From contig PTEX01000206.1 of NCBI GenBank assembly GCA_003342815.1, positions 310,001 through 374,000 on the forward strand: a stretch of DNA of 64,000 bases, written 5' to 3'. Below, piece by piece: positions 44,385 to 55,809 of the stretch. The stretch is from Eudromia elegans (lineage: Eukaryota; Chordata; Aves; Tinamiformes; Tinamidae). Below the pieces are notes generated by a model, which saw only the letters and a list, made by a program, of their open reading frames with translations, ran no database searches and was not told where the DNA came from. Both the position numbers and the translations under genes were made by a program. The stretch's first letter is position 1. The number at the start of each line of letters is the position of its first letter.

Positions 44385-47300
44385 TCTGGTTGTGTGAATT
44401 ACATGTTTACTGGTTTCAATAAGTACTTGCAGTTAGCAAATGGAGAGGTTCCAAGTACCAACAGGAGAAGTAGGCAGCCGGCCGCGGTGCGCTTCTCGTG
44501 CTGGTCCCTCGCAGGTGCCGTTCAGCAGGAGTTGATACTGTCTGTGCCTCTTGCTTTGCAGCTCCACGTGGTTCACTGGAACGCGGAGAAGTACTCCAGT
44601 TTCGTGGAGGCCGCTCGCCAGTCGGACGGGTTAGCAGTCATGGCCGTGTTCCTGAAGGTGAGGAAAGAAGGGCTCAGCCTTCCCAATGCCCGCCCAGGCG
44701 ACGGGGCAGCGGTGAGGGACTGCAAGAGGGATCCATGCTTATATGAGCATCAAAACGCAGTGTTTGGTTCCCTAATACACAAAAGTATTGCAAAATTTCC
44801 ATGATATTCATCCTTGCTCCCATACCCACGGAGGCAAAATCCAACTCTTGTCACAGCGTCATGAACCTCGCTTGCAGAGAAGCTCCAGGCTTCTTCCCAG
44901 CTCAGGCTGTAAGGAGGCGGGTGTCACTGGGTTTCTGCTCGGGGTGTACAAGAACCGTGTTTCTGAACGTCTCGCTGTGTTGTGTTTTAAGGAATTCAGA
45001 TTCCATTGCAAGTCTAAAACCTTGAAGTTTTTTCATAGAAAAAAATGCAAATGCAAGTTTCTTTAGGTTCTCTGCAATGTAAAGTTTGTGGGTTGTTTTT
45101 TTTTTTTTTGTACGTGAAGTAAATAAGCTGCCAGCATGAGTATTGTCAGCGGTACAAAAAGTTTTTGTTCCAGTTAGTCAGAAGCTTATACTCACAAAAT
45201 TATGCAGATTTCACAGACATTTAAGTAAAACTGTATGAGAATACATTCCAATATGCATTTGCTTTCCAGTCATTTACTTTTGCTTATTTTCCAGTAATTA
45301 GAAATAATTAGAAATATTACTGAAATTGAAATATTATTGAAATTGAAATATAATTCAATAATTAGAAATAATGTTTATTTTCCAATTATCTCCAATAAAA
45401 AGACCAAGTATTTCTTTTCTTCCCTCTCTTTTTTGCACTAGATTGGTGAATGTAACCCTCAGCTGAAGAAGATCACTGACCGCTTGGACACGATCAGGGT
45501 CAAGGTGAACGGCTGCTGCTGCTGCAGGAACACGAATATGGGGGGCTGGTTTTGTGGATGTGTTTTCCAGTAACCGGGTTGCTCCTCCCTTCACAGCTGT
45601 GGTCCCTCGTCTCTGGTTTCCTCACTGTTCATTTCTAGCTCTGATTTGGGACGGTTCAGGAGCATTCTGGCTAAGATCAGGCGAGCAAAGAGGAATTTTT
45701 ATGTCATAAGAGGTCAGAGGAAAAGGCAAATTCCTCACAGGACGTGATTTCAGGGAAAGATCATTAACAGGACAAGCACATACTGATGAAAAGAAAGGTT
45801 TTCTCACTGGTTTTGCTGAGGTACAGGGTGAGAAGGACACTAGTCAAAGACACTAGTAGCAAAGGTTGCATATGCGGTAGGGCTTCATTTGAAGGCACTA
45901 GCTCATCTGCTGTGACCATCCGGGATGCTGCAAAGGAGTTTGCCCATATTTGCACAAGCTTCACATCCTTTGGCAAAATTTGTTTTGTTAGCCTGTTGCT
46001 TTTGAATAATATAGTTTTGCCTTTAAAAAAAAATATTTGTGAACATGAGGCATCAATGAATTTTTGTAACGAATAATCTGCTATTTATTCCAGAATCATA
46101 ACTGCCTTTGTTTGTGTTTGTTTTCAGGGTAAAAGAGCAGTATTCACAAACTTTGATCCTACCTGTCTGCTTCCCAAATCCCTGGACTACTGGACATATT
46201 TTGGCTCTCTCACTGTTCCACCTCTGCTTGAAAGCGTTATCTGGATTGTTCTGAGAGAGCCCATAAGTGTTTGCTCTGAACAGGTTTGTTTTAGTCCTTC
46301 ACTGCTCTAAAAATGGTGCTTTTTTAAAACTCCCAATTGTAAATACCACCCAAAAATATTTGGTGATTTGCAGAACATGACACTGCTTACCTTATCAGAT
46401 GTTCAAAGGAAAAATGTGTCTATCATATTTGTCCTGTCTACTTGTTGCCTTTCTTCATGTAACATTTTTAATTTATTACCTATGTTTCAAAGAGAAATCT
46501 GCCTATTCTACAAAAAAAAAACTGTCAAAGAAAAGGACAAAATCCTTAAGGAAACAAAACTTATTTTTGCAAGGCTGGTGGTGCTGGGAAATGCTTGAAA
46601 ACTGCCCAGTTTGGTTATCTCCTTTTCCTGCTCACAGCGATGCTCTGGCACTCTAACGGGCAGCTCAGCAGTAAATTTCTCCCGTTCCAGATGTGTGCAT
46701 TGCCATGACCTTGCTGGAATACGGAATAGCAAATGCTAGTGTAATAATATGTTGGGTTTTGTGTTAGGCTTACTGTGAGGTAGGATGCTGCTCATCACTT
46801 GTTCGCTGAAGCTTCTTGCTGTCTGCAGTGCTGCAACAGTGACATCCAGTGGGCTCATCACTCCATAGCTGAAGCATTTTCCCTGTGGGGATCCTAAAGA
46901 TTAGTGTCTAGTTTTGGAAGTTGATAGTTGATACAGTTCACCTGTAATATAATCCATCAATATGCTGGGCACACTGTAAATCTCAAGATCTTTATGCCAC
47001 CTCATTTGTCTAATTCATGGTCGATATTACAATTATCTCAGAAAAATTAAATGCCCCGAGTCCCCTGCTCAGAAGGCAGAAATGTTTGTCCAAAGGGTGG
47101 ACTACGATAGTCACTGACTGGGAGGCCAGGTAGCCAGGAGGCCTCCAGTGTCCTCTGTAAATGATTTTAAGCTGTGTGTTCACACAGAACTTTACTTTCT
47201 GCATCTGTGTCTCTTCCCCTGACCCCACAGTCTGGCAATGTGAAACTTCCTACATAAGCCCATGGGGGGCCAAATTTGCATTGAGCTTCCCAACTGAGCT

Positions 47301-48547
47301 TTTTTATTTGGGCTAAACTATTGTTAATATGCTCTATAATATGAAATATTGAATACAAACATTCATGTATGGCAAGAAGATACAGTGCTGGAAATAATGC
47401 GAAGCAAAGTGATCCTTTACTTGTTCTTTCACACACTATTGTGTATAACTTACATAATACAACTTACACAATACCTACGTATACTTGCACAATCTTGGCT
47501 CATCCTAGAGCTCTACTAACTGATTTAACCCTAAAATGAAGAGACCCAGGCAAAACAATTGGGAAAGCTTCAGGAGTTCCACTAATAAATAAAGGAGAAG
47601 AAATCTGGATATTTTATACTTTGCATCACTTTTAATTTAAAACGATTCTATTTCTGAAGTAAGATGTTGCATTTGCCTCAATAGTGGCTCCTGAAGCTCC
47701 CAATGTGCTCCATGACTACAAAAAAAAAGGGATGATTTTTGTGGTGTTCTATTCATGGTAAGACATGAATTTCCTGTAGACAGGAAATAAGACAGTCAAA
47801 TGTCAAATGTTGAGTATGGCGTTGATACAGGAATAAGAATATGGGATGAGTATATTAGAAGTGGGATAAAATAATAAAAAGATTCTGATTTTATGGAGTT
47901 TAGACATGGAGGTCTGAGCTGGGTTTCTGCTGAGACAGGCTTAAGCAGGGACGTTTATGCTGAGATTTAAATAACTGCCAGTTCTTTGTCTTCATGTGGG
48001 CAAAGTTCTGATTTGCCCTCATTTGGACGGGCACATGTTTAACATGTCCAAGTGGTGGGACACACTGCAGAAGCTTTCTATAGCACAGCATCTGTTATTC
48101 CAAGTTAACTGTGAATATAAGCTTTGAACAAGAGGCTATAAGTACGTGCACATAAGAAATCTGATTTTAGCACAAAATAGTCTCCAAACCATAAAATCAA
48201 TTTGAAAGAATACAGGAAACTTCCTGAGCAATTTCATGCTGGTGTGTTTCAGGGCTTTCTTGGTTAGTCACTGCTTTTCTTTTACAAGGAGAGAAACGTT
48301 AGAATTGCCATTCCACACGCACCACAGGAAAACGCGACTCCGTGCTTTTTGGTGGAGAAGCAGGGTGGAAGGGCATCCCCGGCGTTCCCTAGCCGGCCCT
48401 TCCCGCTGAGCCCCACGTCTCCTTCCCTTGCAGCTGGCCAAGTTCCGCAGCCTGCTGAGCACGGCGGAGGACGAGGCTGCCTGCTGCCTGCTGAGGAACT
48501 ACCGCCCGCCCCAGCCCCTGAAGGGGCGAGAAGTCAGGAGGAACTGA
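32177..48547 (+). CDS. CA13: CA13, carbonic anhydrase 13 (complete, 7 coding exons)
   Basis: Exons: 32177-32207, 37446-37643, 41282-41400, 44562-44657, 45442-45504, 46128-46283, 48434-48547. They total 777 bases, giving 258 aa (human 262, recalled). This is a cytosolic alpha-carbonic anhydrase that hydrates CO2 to bicarbonate and a proton. Catalytic residues present: zinc ligands H93, H95 and H118 (HFHWGS, ELHVVHW; CA II His94/96/119), E105 (Glu106), T198 (Thr199, SLTVPP) and the proton-shuttle H63 (His64). CA II position 200 is Val, as I recall for CA13. It has no signal peptide or membrane segment. The start WGYEEHNG fits the family, and ATG has A at -3. The C-terminus REVRRN is slightly shorter than human RKVRASFH. 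All features predict an active enzyme. Confidence 0.97.
34017..34070 (+). repeat. short GTTTCATTA tandem array
   Basis: TTTCATT begins at 34019, 34028, 34042, 34051 and 34060, in CA13 intron 1. Confidence 0.85.
35528..35711 (+). mobile_element. CR1 LINE 3'-end fragment
   Basis: The order GATCAGGCATTGGA, CCAAGGAAGTGGTCGAGTCA, GGACACGGTTTAG, GATGATCTCAAAGG and TGATTCTGTGTTCTA follows the 3' end of avian CR1 elements, with the usual short terminal repeat. It lies in CA13 intron 1. Confidence 0.88.
35780..36640 (+). mobile_element. CR1 LINE ORF2 internal fragment, decayed
   Basis: Frame-broken translations match CR1 ORF2 before and in the reverse-transcriptase domain: [46 protein letters not shown], then [20 protein letters not shown] in another frame. 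Homology stops near 36640, where LTR-like sequence begins. Confidence 0.88.
36642..37240 (+). mobile_element. probable solo LTR of an endogenous retrovirus in CA13 intron 1
   Basis: It interrupts the CR1. Visible are CCAAT-type boxes (GCCAATC near 36898 and 36927), a TATA-like CTATATG at 37021 and AATAAA at 37044-37049, a spacing typical of short avian LTRs. The ends TG...CA with TGGT on both sides are a tentative fit. No gag, pol or env remnant was seen. It lies in sense, about 200 bases before CA13 exon 2. Confidence 0.5.
37446..37643 (+). CDS. CA13: CA13 exon 2
   Basis: Long pyrimidine tract, acceptor cctctcag, donor TCAG|gtttgt. It encodes [20 protein letters not shown] through [12 protein letters not shown]; the shuttle His is residue 63. 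Confidence 0.97.
38488..38650 (+). repeat. direct repeat copy A (CA13 intron 2)
   Basis: Pairs with copy B about 830 bases downstream. Shared blocks include ATGGCCTAG, TCACACAC, ATGCCTTACTTA, AATCCAAATCCTTCTG and AATATTTGCCAC, in the same order. Confidence 0.75.
38788..39060 (-). mobile_element. ancient CR1-like 3'-end repeat
   Basis: TCATCTAGTCTGACCTC, AACTAAAGCACATCT, AATCTTGATTT, TCTACCACAGCCTTTGGTAA and GCTTTATTTCTGG recur in order in old sauropsid CR1-like repeats (recalled). The first is the reverse complement of a CR1 3' motif, hence minus. Confidence 0.5.
39322..39487 (+). repeat. direct repeat copy B (CA13 intron 2)
   Basis: Diverged partner of copy A, roughly three quarters identical by eye. 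An old CR1-like repeat lies between the copies. Confidence 0.75.
41282..41400 (+). CDS. CA13: CA13 exon 3 (zinc ligands 1 and 2)
   Basis: Acceptor gcctcctag, donor GCAGAG|gtgagg. It encodes [20 protein letters not shown] and [20 protein letters not shown], with zinc ligands H93 and H95 and catalytic E105. Confidence 0.98.
42338..42360. repeat. perfect 10-bp inverted repeat
   Basis: AATTAATAGC and GCTATTAATT are separated by GGT, in CA13 intron 3. Confidence 0.95.
44317..44384 (+). repeat. (ATT)n microsatellite
   Basis: About 22 uninterrupted ATT units in CA13 intron 3. Confidence 0.95.
44562..44657 (+). CDS. CA13: CA13 exon 4 (third zinc ligand)
   Basis: Acceptor gctttgcag, donor CTGAAG|gtgagg; 32 codons. 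It encodes [20 protein letters not shown] (zinc ligand H118) and [12 protein letters not shown]. Confidence 0.98.
45442..45504 (+). CDS. CA13: CA13 exon 5
   Basis: Acceptor ttgcactag, donor GTCAAG|gtgaac; 21 codons, [20 protein letters not shown] plus K. Confidence 0.96.
46128..46283 (+). CDS. CA13: CA13 exon 6 (active-site Thr199)
   Basis: Acceptor gttttcag, donor GAACAG|gtttgt; 52 codons. It encodes [31 protein letters not shown] and [13 protein letters not shown], with active-site T198. Confidence 0.98.
48434..48547 (+). CDS. CA13: CA13 exon 7 and stop
   Basis: Acceptor cccttgcag. It encodes [31 protein letters not shown] and TGA at 48545-48547. RPPQPLKGR is the near-invariant CA C-terminal motif. 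Confidence 0.97.
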   Translation: MAKFRSLLSTAEDEAACCLLRNYRPPQPLKGREVRRN

Positions 48548-49667
48548 AGGAACGACGCGACCATCGGCCACCCCCAAAGCCATTTAGGAGGCTGGATTAA
48601 TTTTAATAGCCACTAAGCTTTGGGGTTTTTTTATTTTTTGTGGGTTGCTCTAACAAATAGGTATTGTTTTCTTATTGTCATTTTTCCACAGGCAAGTATG
48701 TCCTGACCTGTTATGATTTCGTCCGTGTTAGCTGGTCCGAGTGTATTTGAGTGCGTTGGTATGAGAGTGTTGAGATGTTAGTGTTACATGCACGGAGTGC
48801 AGTGCTAACCTTACCGGCCAGAAGTGGTGAAGTTGTCCGGAATCTGCCACCAAATTGCTGAAGAGGACCCCTGATGTTAGCGGCAGTAAAGGGTATTGTG
48901 AGACTGTGTTTCTCCAGCATAAGATGTAGTCTCTATGTGAGCCTTTGCACTGTAGTTTTTAAGGAAAAATTATTTGAAGGCTGGACTTGAAGGGACTGCC
49001 CGTCACAGACCTGCATTATAGGTGGTCCATACACTAGTACGTCACTGTAGCGTGGTGCTCCCACCATGGATGGCACCAAGGGCAAAGGGAGAGCTCCAAG
49101 AGCCATACTTTGGCACGTGGCATCTCCTGCAAGAGCTGCTACAGCTCTGCTGGCAGTGCAGGAGGCCCAGAGAGCTGCACTTTTAATATTCCAGACCAAA
49201 GAGAGCCTTCAGAGCACGACAAGGAAGTCTTAGTCAAGTCGATATAAAAGATCAACCTTAACAGCAATATCTTGAAGTGGTAGTCTTGGTGGGTAGACTT
49301 GAGCCTGTGCTTCTCTCAGGAATTTTTGTTAATTGAATGTAATTGTTTCCTGCCAATTTTATTTGTATTGATTTTAATGAACTTGCCATAGGATGTAGTT
49401 AGTACAGAAATAGATTACCCTCAGGCTGTGAGAAGTGCACAGTGAAAGCCAAAGATACCTGAGAGGCAACCAGAGATCTCATGGGCAGCCAGGACCACCA
49501 AGCTCTGCAGTACTTCTGACTAAAGTATTTTCTGCTATTGAGATCCATAAATTTGTTCTTTTACAGGTTTTATAGGCTGTACCTCTTGACTCAACAGATC
49601 TTTTGATCTCAGATGGACAACTGTGAGGGAAATCACAAACAGGATTGACTTTATGTTCATTTTTATG

Positions 49668-49673
49668 AATAAA
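49668..49673 (+). terminator. CA13: candidate CA13 poly(A) signal AATAAA
   Basis: First AATAAA after the stop, about 1.1 kb downstream. Others follow at 49822-49827 and 50226-50231, so the 3' UTR end is uncertain. Confidence 0.4.
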
Positions 49674-50239
49674 ATAGACATAGAGACATAGATATTATAG
49701 CTTAGTTTAAGATAGGTGAATTTTTATACTCTCCTCCCTAGAATATCGCTAGAATTGTTGCAAGATCTCCCTGCCTTATGCGTGTTTTCTGAAGGAACAT
49801 GCACAAATAGGTCAGGGGAGAAATAAAAGGCATTTGGCAACAGCAAGTGCAGGTACTAACCATGGGGAAAAACCTGCAGGTACTTCCCTGTTTTACAGTG
49901 TGGGGAGAGATCCAACGGGAGAGATCTGGGCCTGGTCCTTCCTGATGGAGGCCCTGTGGAAAGCGTGCATGGAGAGAGCGCAAGTGTGTTGTGCATTTTC
50001 ACACCCCTTTTTAAAGATTTAGTGATGTATTCCTCGTTGTGTAAGGAGCTGCAGAACACAACCAAACTGTTTACAAGTTGTATGAAGGTTCTAGAGCTGG
50101 TTTGCTTGAGAAGAGGAAGTAATCACCCTTCTACTTTATATCAGAAGGAAAAATTTCAGATGTTTTTACACATTGTAAACAACAGAGTTGATCCAGAGCT
50201 TTAATATTAATCAGGATTTTATCAAAATAAAGATGGATT

Positions 50240-53200
50240 TTATGAATGTGAGTTGTATTTTGTGTTAAAGAGCTTGGAGTTGTGTGGAGAAGCCTGTACA
50301 CAGTGGCTCTTGTTATGGGCCAATGACGTCTCTTGGGCTGCCCTCGGCCTGCTCTGTCAGGGGGCAAGGTGAAATCCAGCCCTGCACATCGTTTTGCTCA
50401 CCTAGGACCTGCTCCCTTGCTCTGCTCTGCTCAGGAGGGCACAGGCACTTACGTCCTTCTCGTCTGTATGGGTCAGGTGAGAACCTGCTGCAACTCAACC
50501 GCAAAGCCAGGCAACCAGGGAAGAAGAAGTTTTCAACTAGCAGAGGGGTGGGAGCCAGGGCTCCCACAGCCTGCATGGCTGGATATGCCCTCGGAATCCC
50601 AGAGCTGCCCTGGCTGCAGCATCCCAGGAGCCGGGATGGAGATCGACCCAGGAACTGGGATGGAGATCAACCCAGGAGCTGGGATAAGACTGACCCAGGA
50701 GCCGGGATGGAGATTGACCCAGGAACTGGGATGGAGATCAACTTGCCCGATGGTGTCTGCTGCCGTGCAGCCACTTGCTCCACCTGCTTCCTCTGCCACT
50801 GTGTAGTTTGTATCTCCCATGTTTTTCGCAAAATGGGCTTTGTTAACCTTCCAGTCGGGAAATGGGGATCCAGAGGAATACAAGGAATAAACTGCAGAAA
50901 AAAAATTCAAATACTTGATTTTTTAGTTACTGTAAAAAATTGAATATGACAAATCAGTAAAATGACAGAAATAGAGTGTGAAAGAAACATATAAGACATT
51001 TCATATAGACTTAATAGTGAAGAAATTCAAGGCAACTGAGAGGAAGTCCAGCAGAAAGGTCCTTGGCTCTCTCCTGAAAGCAGGGATTCTCCCTTCCCCC
51101 GGTAACAGGAGGGATTCTCCACCCCTGAGTAACAGGCCTGGTGGGCCCTGTAGGGTCAGACCCCAGGCTTCTGCTTTATCAAAGCTCATCCACATATTCG
51201 GGTAGATAAAATTTGAGTATTTTTTCAAAGCTGCTGAGAGCTTGTTTTTTTGGATGTAAATCGTATACAACACGCTGATGTCTCCTCTTTTTATATCTCG
51301 TTTTCAGCAGGCGCGAATCCCTGATGTTCCTGTGCCTGTGAAAAACAAGTGACTTGGATGAAACTCAATCAGCAGACTCAGGCTCAGGTGTAATCCGGGT
51401 GAGACGGAAACAATGTCCATAGGAAAAGGGGGAGATACCCTAAGACATTAATGAACTAGTCCACATGTCCTGCCAGTGGCTTTCATGATGAATACTGTGA
51501 CCACTGTGTTCCGGGAGCAAAGGTAGCATGGGATCGTGTGGATGCGAAAAGAAAAGTGATTAAGCAAAGGAAGAGATAGAAAGATAAGAACACTGTTGAG
51601 AGGCAATCAGACCAAGAGCTGAGGCAAGATTGTGGTCTTCATTCAGCGGTCTATCTTCTTTCAGAAACTGCTCTTGACTCTGTAAATTGGCAAGGCAAGG
51701 AGCCATCTGGATTATAAATATTCTGCCTTAGGGTGACAGAGACGCAAGGCAAAACAATTTTTTATCGTATGTTTTCCTGGGTAAGGGAGAAATGATGACT
51801 TGTGTTGCCAAGATAAGCGTGAATATGGAGGTAAGCAGTAATATTGTTGAGAACCATGCATAAAAGATTAAAAGGAAAGGAAAGCAATACCCCCCAACAA
51901 CACTTTAGAATATGGGGATTTTTGGGTTGCAGGATGAGATTCTATAGTTTCTGCAGCATTCCTGCATATTCTGTGCATGTACTGGCTGTGCTCATCTCAT
52001 GAGCCACATTTTGCATCCTTTTCTTTCCCCTAGGTTTGCTCACTGTGCGTTACTGCAAGTTGGTCCAAAACAGGAGATGCTTCCTTCTGTTCTGTGCTGT
52101 CCTTTGCAAAAGCATCCAACTGTTTCCTTCACTATTTTATATACAAAATACTTCAGTCATAAAAAGGCAACAGCATTATGTCTTTCAAGGGGGGAAGCAG
52201 AAGCAATGATGGGTAAAAGTAAAACACATTCACTAATTTTGAACCTGCACTTTGGAATGTCACAGGTGTAAATTTTTTTTGTTTTCTTTTTTTAACTGAA
52301 CTTAGAGTTTCAAGGCACATGATAGAGGATAACTCAGCTCAGCTGACTTCCCACAGGGCCCGTGTTGTATCTACTAGCCTACTGTAGATGTCTTCAGCAC
52401 CTGGATGGAGCACCTCAAATGACATCTAGGTATGGGTAGTCAAACACAAAAAAAATGACTTATTATTTTGGGATAGGTGAAACCAGTTTTCCTCAGAGAA
52501 TCTGCTCATGGTTTGCTGTTTTCCTCTTGCCTTGTTACAATCCATCTTCTTATGCATTTTGTAGTGTCTTGGATAAACAGTTTAGTTAGAAATCACTGCA
52601 GATCTCAGCATCCAAAATTATATTTTAAAACTTCTAAAAATTGTCATGGTTATGCAGAAAACAGTAGCCTATGTATAAATAGTAAAAAGATTACTGTGAT
52701 CTCAAGTCTGCTGATGGCTTTGACAATGCCCAAATTGCTGAAAACAATTTAAATTATATTTTAGTTAACTCATCTTATTGCAAACATAGTTAGAAATAAG
52801 AGCAATAGCTCATTGAGTCCTGATGCTGTGCTATTAAGCAACATATGTAATTACTCAGCCTGTGCTGGATGCTAGGTGGATTCTAGGAAAATCTGGGCTG
52901 TGTAGCCCAGCAGATTGTGAAGAGCATCATGGAACTGAATGATGATGGAATTCCACCAATCCCAACCTCCAAAGGCAGCGACCTAGAGCCGGGAGAGGCT
53001 CCAGCTGTGCTCTGCGACTGGTGCCAGCTACACGCCCAGCAGCTGATAAGGAGGTTGCAATGCTAAGCACACGATGCTGAGGATATGCTCTCCTCAGAGA
53101 GGAGCAGCAAGAGCTCCCACGTTGCTGAAAATGCAAACAAGCAAACAAACAAAAACACGGAAATTAGTAAAAGAGAGATAAACACTGAGAAAACGTTGTG

Positions 53201-55100
53201 GTAGAATAAAGGCCGTTTGCAGACTGCTCTTGCCATCAGGTGTCACTGCGAGCCAGGCAATGGCGTGGGTGCCCAGGCACGTGTGGGACAGCAGAAACAG
53301 CCTGCCGCTGGCTGCAGAGGCGTCTGGGGAAGGCAACTCAGGGACTAGGGACGTGCCATGGGCCTGGACTCACTTCCTTTTCGTAAAAGTGAAAGAAGGA
53401 TTATGCAAAAAAGAATGAGTTTCAGAAAACCATGTGCAAATCCAAACTGTCACATTTAGGCAAATCTGTACATTTAAATATTTACCTGTTCTCCATAAAC
53501 AACAGATTTACACATGCCTAACAGCTCTTTGGTGGAAATTACCTCCATTTCATCAAATGTGGGTTGGACTGGGCAAACACAGGTGGGTCTGTGCCAGGAC
53601 GATTCACACTGCAGGAAATGCAGAGGTGACAACATTGAGCACTTTTGGTGCCGCAGTGTCCTGGCAGAAGCTGCGCAAGGAGGTGCTCAGTGTAGCTCCT
53701 GTCTCACCTCGTTCCGCCTCCTCGCGTGCCCTGAGTAGCTACACTCACCTTCCTGCTGGGCCTCGCTTCATCTTGCAGGGGTTGCAGGAAGTCAGCAGCT
53801 GCCCAGCAGGATGTTCATGATCGCAAAAGGAGTCAAGGAAGCAGTGAATGAGGAATTTCTCTTCAGAAAGCTACTGCCTATCGCAGCCCTGGGGGAGAAC
53901 TGTACAGTCTTGATTCCTTGGGATGGAGCAGAGAAATATGAGTGAATTATGGATTTGTTTCTCTGCTGTATGGAGCAAAGACAGAAGCTTCATTTGTGGT
54001 TGGTGGAATGCTTGCTTTTTGGGGTTAGAGGAGATGATAGAATCAAAGAGAAATGCTGCTTGATATATGTTTCTCTAAGCTTATTATTTCTTCACCAGTT
54101 ACATAATTTGATAGGTTATTTCCTGACTGATATATTGAGCAAAACCTATTTCCTTGATGCCTATTTCCTTGAACCTCAGTGTTGAGGAAAAGGTCTTCAT
54201 CCTAGTCAAAACGTATTGTCATCTCTTCTGGCTTGCCCTGCATTGCACAGAAGCACAGTATAGAACTTGCCCTTCAGGCTTGCCCTCCCCTGCATGGCAC
54301 AGGAGTGCCCTGGACCTGCAGGTTCCTCCTGGATACATTGACAGTGTCACTGCAGTTCATGGTTCATAGGCTACCATGTCAACCTGCAAAACTCCCCTTC
54401 AACAAAAACCTGGCCTTTGGACCTGCTAAGTGAGGGACACGAACATTTTTAGATTCTGGATCACTTTTTTTTTTTTTTTCCCCAAACAGTTTTTATACTA
54501 ACAAATCTATTTTGTCTATAATGGGTTTGTGGGTATCTGCAGCATAATTATTGAGCTAAGTAACTAAGAGCTGAGTAAAGTCAGCTCTTTCAGAAGCGTG
54601 TCCTGGTTTGCTTTTTTTCTCGACTCCATTGGGAACACAGAGGTAGCTTGAGTGTAATCCTTGGAGTTGGGCTTATATTCAAGTACTGAAAATAAACTTT
54701 TAATTGCCTGATAAACACTCCACTGTTATTCATGAAATTCCATGGGCCAATGTTACTCTTTTATCTGTATAAACCTCTTATACAAGATTTGCCTGGGACT
54801 CAAGTGAAAGGGATTTTACTTCACATATATTCCTGGAAGATCCTGGACCATCAAGGATGTTTTTGTGTTAACACCCTGCAGAAATGGGTAGCATTTAGAC
54901 AGATGTGTGCAAGTCCGAGTTAAGTGTACAGGTTCTGTAAGTGTCATTGAAAAGAAATTAATTAAAACAATTTTGTAGTTTGATCAGGGTTGGAGGGAGG
55001 GGCAAATTTGGTAACAGATGAATCCGCTTGCGTTCCAGCCGATCTTCAAAGGTTAGAAGGACTGGGGGTGGTTGGACTCATCTCTTAATGGAGACACCAA
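50240..55100. other. distal intergenic segment 1, no gene recognised
   Basis: Apart from the minisatellite I see only short reading frames. No exon of CA1, CA2 or CA3 type (such as HxHWG or RPPQP motifs) was found on either strand. Confidence 0.6.
50623..50750 (+). repeat. 24-bp minisatellite downstream of CA13
   Basis: GGGATGGAGAT or GGGATAAGACT begins at 50633, 50657, 50681, 50704 and 50728. Each is followed by a CCCAGGA(A/G)C-type segment or a variant. Confidence 0.9.
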
Positions 55101-55104
55101 ATAC

Positions 55105-55802
55105 TGTGGTAACTATAAGCTCGACTCTGGAAGTTATCGGATATACAAACAGTCTGTCAACCGTAGGTCTGGTTGTCTTCCTAGGAGTGAGTCGAGTTCC
55201 CAAATAGTATGAGCGGCTCTATGTCTGGCTGTGGTAGTATTGGCTTCACAAAGAGCCTGTCGACTGTAGGTCTGATCACCTTCAAAACAAGCAGTTGAGT
55301 TCATACATAGCATGATTTATTCAAATGCAACATTTAGAGGTTTCAGATGTCAGTACAAGAATTCCTCTACAACAGTGTGGGGTTCATAACTAGCATACAA
55401 ATGCGCAATCATCAATCTCCCTAGAAGATGGGAGAGGGCTCTCAACCTCAAGGAGTCTTCTCAGGTGGTTTTCTGACCACAGGGGAGGAAACGGGTTCAG
55501 CCTGTCAGCCAGTCCAGAAGTTACGATGGAGACTTCCCTCTCTCTCCGCTTCCCTCTTTCTTCCTCCTTCTTCCTTCCTAGTTTCCCTTTTATATATTTT
55601 CTTCTACATTTAGGTGGAGCTTGAGTGACTCATACTTACTTTTGTTATTCGTTGGTTTAAAAAGTCTCTGGAAGTAATCGAAAATCTAGAGAGCATGCTC
55701 AGTGAAGAGTGGTCGTTCCTTGGAAGTGGGTGACTTCCAGGATGGAGTTGTGTATTGGTATGATAATGAGATTAGAATGAGAAGTTTGAGCAAAGTCCAT
55801 CA
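55105..55802 (-). mobile_element. probable LTR of an endogenous retrovirus (minus strand)
   Basis: Read on the minus strand: a TG start, TATATAAAAGGG at 55596-55585, AATAAA at 55320-55315, then two diverged copies of a roughly 105-base unit containing a GT(A/C)GGTCTG-like core, and a possible CA end. No coding remnant was seen on either side. Edges are tentative. Confidence 0.5.
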
Positions 55803-55809
55803 GAAGGGA

